Assembly (NCBI GenBank): GCA_900319865.1
Contig: ONQD01000016.1
Location: forward strand, 1-46,361
DNA from: an uncultured Bacteroidales bacterium
Lineage (GTDB): Bacteria > Bacteroidota > Bacteroidia > Bacteroidales > P3
Reading direction: 5' to 3'
Length of the DNA stretch: 46,361 bases
The translations under genes were made by a program, and so were the position numbers. The notes under the pieces were generated by a model, which was not told where the DNA came from, ran no database searches, and saw nothing but the letters and a program-made list of their open reading frames with translations. Of the stretch, positions 40,810 through 46,361 are shown piece by piece. The number at the start of each line of letters is the position of its first letter. Within the stretch, counting starts at the first letter, position 1.

Positions 40810-41850
40810 TTATTCCTCTTCGTCCCTCTCAGGGCTGTCGAGCACAAGGCGGAAACCATAGAAACTATATCCATAGTCGGGGAGATACCAGCTGCGCTCA
40901 AACACACTGCAACCCCATGTCGGACTATTGAAACAGCCTCCACGAAGGATACGGTTCTCACCATTGCGGGGGCCTTGAGGACAATTCTGAGGTTTGTCGG
41001 TATACGACTCCATCCAATCACTGCACCATTCCATAACATTCCCGCCCATATCGTAGAGGCCCAACTCGTTGGGTTTGAGTCGACCTACAGGATGGCTATG
41101 ACCATTGCTATTGCCTCCAAACCAGCATGCCTCCCACACCTGGGTGCGGGTGCCGGGATAGGGAGTACGATTGCTCCGCACACCTCCACGGGCGGCATAT
41201 TCCCATTCAGCCTCAGTGGGCAGACGGAATCGATAGCCGGTAATTTGGCTGAGACGGGCAATGAAGATCTGTACATCGTTCCAAGACACCTGTTCGACGG
41301 GAAGACTGTCGTTGCCAAACCATTTGGAGGGGTTCTCCCCCATCACTTTCTTCCATAACCCTTGCGTCACCTCGAAGCGTCCAATATAAAAGCTATTAAC
41401 AGTCACCTTGTGGAGGGGCAGTTCATCCGCATAAGTATGTTTTTCGCCACGGGGGTGAGTGCACCCCATGGTGAAACTGCCGCCTTCGACGGGCATCATG
41501 CGGAATGAAAAATTGTCAACATATACCAACAATGCTCCATCATCCACCTCGACAAGGAAATGCAGACTTGCAGAATCCACACCAGCTATTTCGGGCAACC
41601 TCACGGCCTGCATCTGTAATCCCACACCCGGTTTTACCTTTTCCCCAACAGCTCCGGTGAAGCCTTTTAGCGGTTCGGTATAAGGACCATCGTCAATAGC
41701 CACACGCACACAAATATCCGCCTGTTGGGTAAGGGTGTATGTAATAGTCAAAGTATCATCCACAATCGAGAAACTGACATCAGTCACCTGTTGCGCCCAC
41801 AAAAGGGGAGCAGAACACAATAGCAACATGGTGACCAATAATCTCTTCAT
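40810..41850 (-). CDS. secreted SUMF1/FGE-sulfatase-domain protein
   Basis: 346 residues. Signal peptide MKRLLVTMLLLCSAPLLWAQ, an N-terminal beta domain (about 22-115), then a SUMF1 domain (about 118-340): MMPVEGGSFTMGCTHPRGE, FYIGRFEVTQGLWKKVMG, VSWNDVQIFIARLS, FRLPTEAEWEYAARGG, ELGLYDMGGNVMEWCSDW, RILRGGCFNSPTWGCSV, FYGFRLVL. The last active-site motif of true formylglycine-generating enzymes (G-G-S-x2-C-x4-C) is altered: the first copper Cys is missing and a Cys occupies the Ser position. It is more likely a structural or T9SS/gliding-type (GldJ/GldK-like) SUMF1 protein than a sulfatase activator. Confidence 0.87.
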   Translation of the reverse strand: MKRLLVTMLLLCSAPLLWAQQVTDVSFSIVDDTLTITYTLTQQADICVRVAIDDGPYTEPLKGFTGAVGEKVKPGVGLQMQAVRLPEIAGVDSASLHFLVEVDDGALLVYVDNFSFRMMPVEGGSFTMGCTHPRGEKHTYADELPLHKVTVNSFYIGRFEVTQGLWKKVMGENPSKWFGNDSLPVEQVSWNDVQIFIARLSQITGYRFRLPTEAEWEYAARGGVRSNRTPYPGTRTQVWEACWFGGNSNGHSHPVGRLKPNELGLYDMGGNVMEWCSDWMESYTDKPQNCPQGPRNGENRILRGGCFNSPTWGCSVFERSWYLPDYGYSFYGFRLVLDSPERDEEE

Positions 41851-41968
41851 AACTCAGATTGTGTATGTTAACAACATGACATTGTTTTCTGTGATTGTCG
41901 TTAGCGAGGATTGCCAGCGGCTTTCGGACCACTGCACATAATCCATTGGAACCCAAGGGGGGTGACTA

Positions 41969-42619
41969 CTACATATGGGCGTCACTCCAAGCCTCAGGAT
42001 TCTTGCGCCAATTGGCCAAAGACTCCTGTTCAGAGGCACGGATATATTCCTCCTGACAGGCCACCTCGATTAGTGTATCATAATTGGTAAGTGTGTGAAG
42101 TTCTACATTCTCGTCGGCGAAATTGCGGGCGGCCACATCGAGTCCGTATGTAAAGATAGCAGCCATGCCTTTTACCACACAGCCTTTTTCACGCAATGCA
42201 CGCACCGCGACAAGACTGCTCTTACCTGTGGAAACAAGGTCTTCTATCACCACCACCGACTGACCTTCATGTATTTCACCCTCAATCTGGTTTGTCAGAC
42301 CGTGTGACTTTGCTTCGGAACGTACATACACGAAAGGTTTCCCCAATTCCTGAGCCACCAACGCACCTTGAGCGATGCCACCTGTGGCTACACCGGCAAT
42401 CACGTCCACCTCACCCCAATTCTCGTTAATAACGTCGACAAAGCGCTGGCGGATGAATGTACGGATTTCAGGATATGAAAGTGTCACCCGATTGTCGCAA
42501 TAAATAGGTGATTTTCTACCCGAAGCCCAGGTAAAAGGATGTTCGTTATTGAGCTTTATAGCTTTGACTTGCAGTAAGAAAGTAGCCATCTTAGTGGCCA
42601 TGTCGTTGTTTGTTTTCAT
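41969..42619 (-). CDS. pyrE: orotate phosphoribosyltransferase
   Basis: 216 residues from ATG 42619; a longer reading from 42634 would run through the promoter. Core motifs: FTWASGRKSPIYCDNR (orotate site), IAGVATGGIAQGALVA, KPFVYVRSEAKSHGL (catalytic loop), and PRPP loop VVVIEDLVSTGKSS. It makes orotidine monophosphate from orotate and PRPP in pyrimidine synthesis. The gene stands 118 bp before the SUMF1 gene and is divergent from the NUDIX gene. The -7 box ends four bases before the start codon. Confidence 0.95.
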   Translation of the reverse strand: MKTNNDMATKMATFLLQVKAIKLNNEHPFTWASGRKSPIYCDNRVTLSYPEIRTFIRQRFVDVINENWGEVDVIAGVATGGIAQGALVAQELGKPFVYVRSEAKSHGLTNQIEGEIHEGQSVVVIEDLVSTGKSSLVAVRALREKGCVVKGMAAIFTYGLDVAARNFADENVELHTLTNYDTLIEVACQEEYIRASEQESLANWRKNPEAWSDAHM

Positions 42620-42623
42620 AACG

Positions 42624-42631
42624 CAAAGATA
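42624..42631 (-). promoter_or_regulatory. pyrE -7 box TATCTTTG, probably leaderless
   Basis: TATCTTTG is followed by CGTT and then the pyrE ATG. Transcription would start at or within the start codon. The -33 region is T-rich (TTTTTC) at 19 nt. Confidence 0.55.
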
Positions 42632-42704
42632 CATTTTTTTTCAGACATAGAAAAATATTTTTTTGCACAACTCGTTATTGAACCATATTTATGCATGTCT
42701 TACA

Positions 42705-43325
42705 ATGAAAATTACAATCACATACGGCAACTATGGTTTAGTGTTTTCCGATTCACAAACAACCTCTCTCCCTGCTTTCTTTACAGAGCCTGTCATGCTG
42801 GATGGAAGCAACCTTGACCTATGCTTTGAAACACTGATTGAAGGGAACAATGTTATTGTACACAACTATCATAGAATAAGAGAATTAATATCATATTGCC
42901 ATCGTCGCTACATCTTCGTCAAGGCCGCCGGTGGTGTAGTGGAAGCACCTGATGGTGACTTGTTGATGATTTATCGCGACAACTGCTGGAACCTGCCCAA
43001 AGGTATGGTAGAAAAAGGTGAAACCCTCGGTGCCGCAGCAGCACGGGAAGTGAAAGAGGAAACCGGTGTGAATAACATCCTTGTCAACAACTTGATTACA
43101 AAGACCTATCACATCTACAACAAATATGGTGGATGGCACATGAAACAAACCAGCTGGTTTGCCATGTATGCCATCGAAAAACAGGCCACTACGCCCCAAA
43201 CCATCGAGGACATCAGCCAAGCTGTCTGGGTAAAAAAAAGCGACTTCGAAAGCCGTTTGGAACAGTCCTATGCCTCCTTGAAATTACTTAATACATGTCT
43301 TACCTCTAAAAAGCCAATAAATTGA
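42705..43325 (+). CDS. NUDIX hydrolase with N-terminal extension
   Basis: 206 residues from ATG 42705 (MKITITYGNYGLVFSD); an earlier ATG at 42663 lies in the A/T-rich promoter region. Residues 1-~72 form a separate small domain (LDLCFETLIEGNNVIVHNY). The NUDIX domain starts at about 75 (FVKAAGGVVE). The NUDIX box is complete: GMVEKGETLGAAAAREVKEETGV (cut at 20: GMVEKGETLGAAAAREVKEE), with Gly, Glu, the REVKEE metal-binding core and Gly. It hydrolyses a nucleoside diphosphate linked to another group; the substrate is unknown. The stop codon overlaps the dprA start. Confidence 0.88.
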   Translation: MKITITYGNYGLVFSDSQTTSLPAFFTEPVMLDGSNLDLCFETLIEGNNVIVHNYHRIRELISYCHRRYIFVKAAGGVVEAPDGDLLMIYRDNCWNLPKGMVEKGETLGAAAAREVKEETGVNNILVNNLITKTYHIYNKYGGWHMKQTSWFAMYAIEKQATTPQTIEDISQAVWVKKSDFESRLEQSYASLKLLNTCLTSKKPIN

Positions 43326-44428
43326 ATCCTTTCCAAATAGCACTGACCTTTATTCCCGGGCTCGGAGCCAAATCCATTCAACAATTGTTGGACATTTGTC
43401 CCGATGTCGAAGAATTGTTTTCATACTCTAAAAAACAGTTGGGCGACATTTTCGGGAGACATCAGTCCATCATCGACGCCATTGCCAACCGCACCACTCT
43501 TCCCATGGCCGAAAAAGAAATAGCCGAAATGTCTAAGTATGGCATCTATACCCTGTTCTTCAATGAGCCAGACTATCCCAGCCGGCTGAATGAGAGCGGT
43601 TGCGAGGACACTCCCGTATTGCTCTATTGCCTAGGCCGGTGCAATCTCAATGCACCCCACAGTGTGGCCTTCGTCGGGTCTCGCAAATGTTCCGACTATG
43701 GGCGAACCACAACCGACCGCATTGTGCAAGAACTTGTAAGCGACAACACCCTGATAGTAAGTGGACTTGCATACGGTATCGACACTGCGGCCCACACTGC
43801 TGCTGTCAACTGCGGCCTCACTACTGTGGCCGTGCTTGGTCACGGACTGGACACCCTCTACCCCAGCCAGAACCGAGGCCTCGCCAAACGTATCCTGGAC
43901 CAAGGTGGGGCGTTAATCTCCGAATACCCGCTACACACCGCCATCAATGCGGCCTATTTTCCGGCCCGCAACCGCATTGTGGCTGCCCTGTCCGACGCCG
44001 TGGTAGTGGTCGAATCTGCCGAAAGGGGCGGTGCCCTCATCACCGCCAACATTGCCAACAGCTACCACCGCGAAGTCTTTGCTGTTCCCGGTCGCTTGGA
44101 CGACCCTCTCTCATACGGCTGCAACAATCTTATCATCAACAACAAAGCCATCATGATACGCCATGCCGGCGACCTCTTCTACCAAATGGGCTGGTCCAAT
44201 ACCTTCAACCGCAAGCGCCAAATAGAACAGCAGCAATCACTTTTTGCCACTCTTAGCGACAAAGAGCAAATCATCGTCAACCTCCTTACCGAGAACCACG
44301 AGATGACTTTGGACGAAATTGTGGACAAAAGTGCCCTTCCCCTACCCAAAATCGCTGCGCTGATGATGGAATTGGAACTCAAGAACGTGGTACGATGCCT
44401 TCCGGGACGTATTTATAAATTGAAATAA
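43322..44428 (+). CDS. dprA: DNA-processing protein DprA
   Basis: 368 residues. The start is a TTG overlapping the NUDIX stop codon (TTGA). Helix-hairpin-helix region ALTFIPGLGAKSIQQLL, then the Rossmann-like core: VAFVGSRKCSDYG, SGLAYGIDTAAH, GHGLDTLYP, GGALISEYP, ARNRIVAALSDAVVVVESAE, GGALITANIAN, AVPGRLDDPLSYG. A C-terminal winged helix (about 305-368) ends CLPGRIYKLK. DprA loads RecA on incoming single-stranded DNA in natural transformation and is also widespread in non-competent species. Confidence 0.95.
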   Translation: MNPFQIALTFIPGLGAKSIQQLLDICPDVEELFSYSKKQLGDIFGRHQSIIDAIANRTTLPMAEKEIAEMSKYGIYTLFFNEPDYPSRLNESGCEDTPVLLYCLGRCNLNAPHSVAFVGSRKCSDYGRTTTDRIVQELVSDNTLIVSGLAYGIDTAAHTAAVNCGLTTVAVLGHGLDTLYPSQNRGLAKRILDQGGALISEYPLHTAINAAYFPARNRIVAALSDAVVVVESAERGGALITANIANSYHREVFAVPGRLDDPLSYGCNNLIINNKAIMIRHAGDLFYQMGWSNTFNRKRQIEQQQSLFATLSDKEQIIVNLLTENHEMTLDEIVDKSALPLPKIAALMMELELKNVVRCLPGRIYKLK

Positions 44429-44441
44429 AACAACTCTTTAG

Positions 44442-44464
44442 CACAGAAAAATAACTTTTTTGTG
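44442..44464 (+). terminator. weak A/T-rich hairpin after dprA
   Basis: CACAGAAAA (44442-44450) pairs with TTTTTTGTG (44456-44464), including one G-T pair. It lies 14 bp after dprA in the 125-bp spacer before atpD. Termination efficiency uncertain. Confidence 0.35.
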
Positions 44465-44547
44465 TTAAATATTTTTCTGAATGCGGAAAAAATCGTAATT
44501 TCGCAGTTTGAAAAATATATCCTTGTACGAAATAATAATAAACATAA

Positions 44548-46062
<1,515 letters not shown>

Positions 46063-46074
46063 TGCACCCAAGCC

Positions 46075-46311
46075 ATGAAAGTGAAAATCACGAAACCCGA
46101 TTCGACGGTATTCGAAGGCGAAGCCAAGTTGCTTCAACTGCCCGGCACAGGCGGTCTGTTCGAAATACTGCAGAACCACGTCCCCATCATCTCCTCGCTG
46201 AGTAAGGGTACTATACGCCTTGTCACCAACGATGACGAGACAAAGACGTTCGACATCAGAGGCGGAGTGGTGAAAGGGCAGCAGAACGACATCCTGATTT
46301 TAGTACAATAG
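46075..46311 (+). CDS. atpC: F1 ATP synthase subunit epsilon, short form
   Basis: 78 residues, starting 12 bp after atpD. It consists of the N-terminal beta-sandwich only: KVKITKPDSTVFEGEAKLLQ, LPGTGGLFEILQNHVPIISS, TFDIRGGVVKGQQNDILILV. The C-terminal helical hairpin of the usual ~130-residue subunit, which inhibits ATP hydrolysis in many bacteria, is absent. Such short epsilon subunits are common in Bacteroidota. It couples the rotor to the catalytic hexamer. Confidence 0.93.
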   Translation: MKVKITKPDSTVFEGEAKLLQLPGTGGLFEILQNHVPIISSLSKGTIRLVTNDDETKTFDIRGGVVKGQQNDILILVQ

Positions 46312-46325
46312 CGCAACACTCGACA

Positions 46326-46361
46326 ATGGAACCCATCCTTATCGAAGAAGTGCTGTTGAAC
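46326..46361 (+). CDS. start of the next ATP synthase operon gene
   Basis: An ATG at 46326, 14 bp after atpC, opens MEPILIEEVLLN and runs off the window. In Bacteroidota atp operons a small membrane protein gene often lies between atpC and atpB, and this may be it. Twelve residues do not allow a firm call. Confidence 0.5.
   Translation, partial: MEPILIEEVLLN

Overview
The window looks like a chromosomal segment of a Bacteroidales (Bacteroidota) bacterium. The evidence is the recurrent -33/-7 promoter form (TTTG, about 19 nt, TAnnTTTG), a type IX secretion (T9SS) C-terminal sorting domain, many outer-membrane beta-barrels of the PorT-like and Omp85-like kinds, lipoproteins with S-C lipoboxes, DUF4230 proteins, and an ATP synthase operon that opens atpD-atpC. 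No family or species can be named from the sequence alone. There is no CRISPR array, rRNA, complete tRNA or prophage; the only transposon trace is a decayed IS5-like fragment.

Layout. 1-2.5 kb: the start of a leftward AAA ATPase (DUF4143-type) gene, then a large leftward T9SS cargo gene broken by a frame change. 2.5-5.2 kb: a 130-bp promoter-bearing tandem duplication, an IS5-type remnant, and a two-gene DUF4230 operon flanked by ~150-bp direct repeats. 5.3-7.6 kb: a rightward YkvA / DUF445 / MsrA operon in which MsrA is fused to a free-methionine-(R)-sulfoxide reductase. 7.6-8.7 kb: a small orphan gene and a repeat-rich spacer with an array of hairpins. 8.7-12 kb: leftward xerD and a cell-wall operon (two MtgA-type glycosyltransferases and an endolysin-like amidase). 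12.1-15.6 kb: rightward gap, fabG, a nitroreductase-like gene and an orphan BtuF-like lipoprotein. 15.7-19.9 kb: a leftward operon made of a duplicated pair, PorT-like barrel plus S41 peptidase lipoprotein. 20-24 kb: pruA, a small lipoprotein, folC. 24-31 kb: a conserved-looking plug-less barrel / giant TPR protein pair and a one-cysteine TlpA-like protein. 31.3-35 kb: a gltS-type transporter, an Omp85-like barrel and a three-helix membrane protein in one operon. 35.1-36.6 kb: an M28 peptidase fused to a PorT-like barrel. 36.7-42.6 kb: AsmA-like protein, small lipoprotein, hpt, SUMF1-domain protein, pyrE, all leftward. 42.7-46.4 kb: NUDIX protein, dprA, atpD, atpC and the first codons of the next atp-operon gene.

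How the genes work together. Most are housekeeping: glycolysis, fatty-acid synthesis, proline catabolism, folate, purine salvage, pyrimidine synthesis, ATP synthesis, and peptidoglycan synthesis and remodelling. The most distinctive theme is envelope proteolysis. A PorT-like beta-barrel is paired with a secreted peptidase three times: twice as neighbouring genes (S41) and once as a single polypeptide (M28). The fusion suggests that the paired genes also act as one outer-membrane-tethered protease unit; this is inference. Other noteworthy items are the MsrA-fRMsr fusion, the second MtgA with an eroded donor-site motif, and several families of intergenic repeats.
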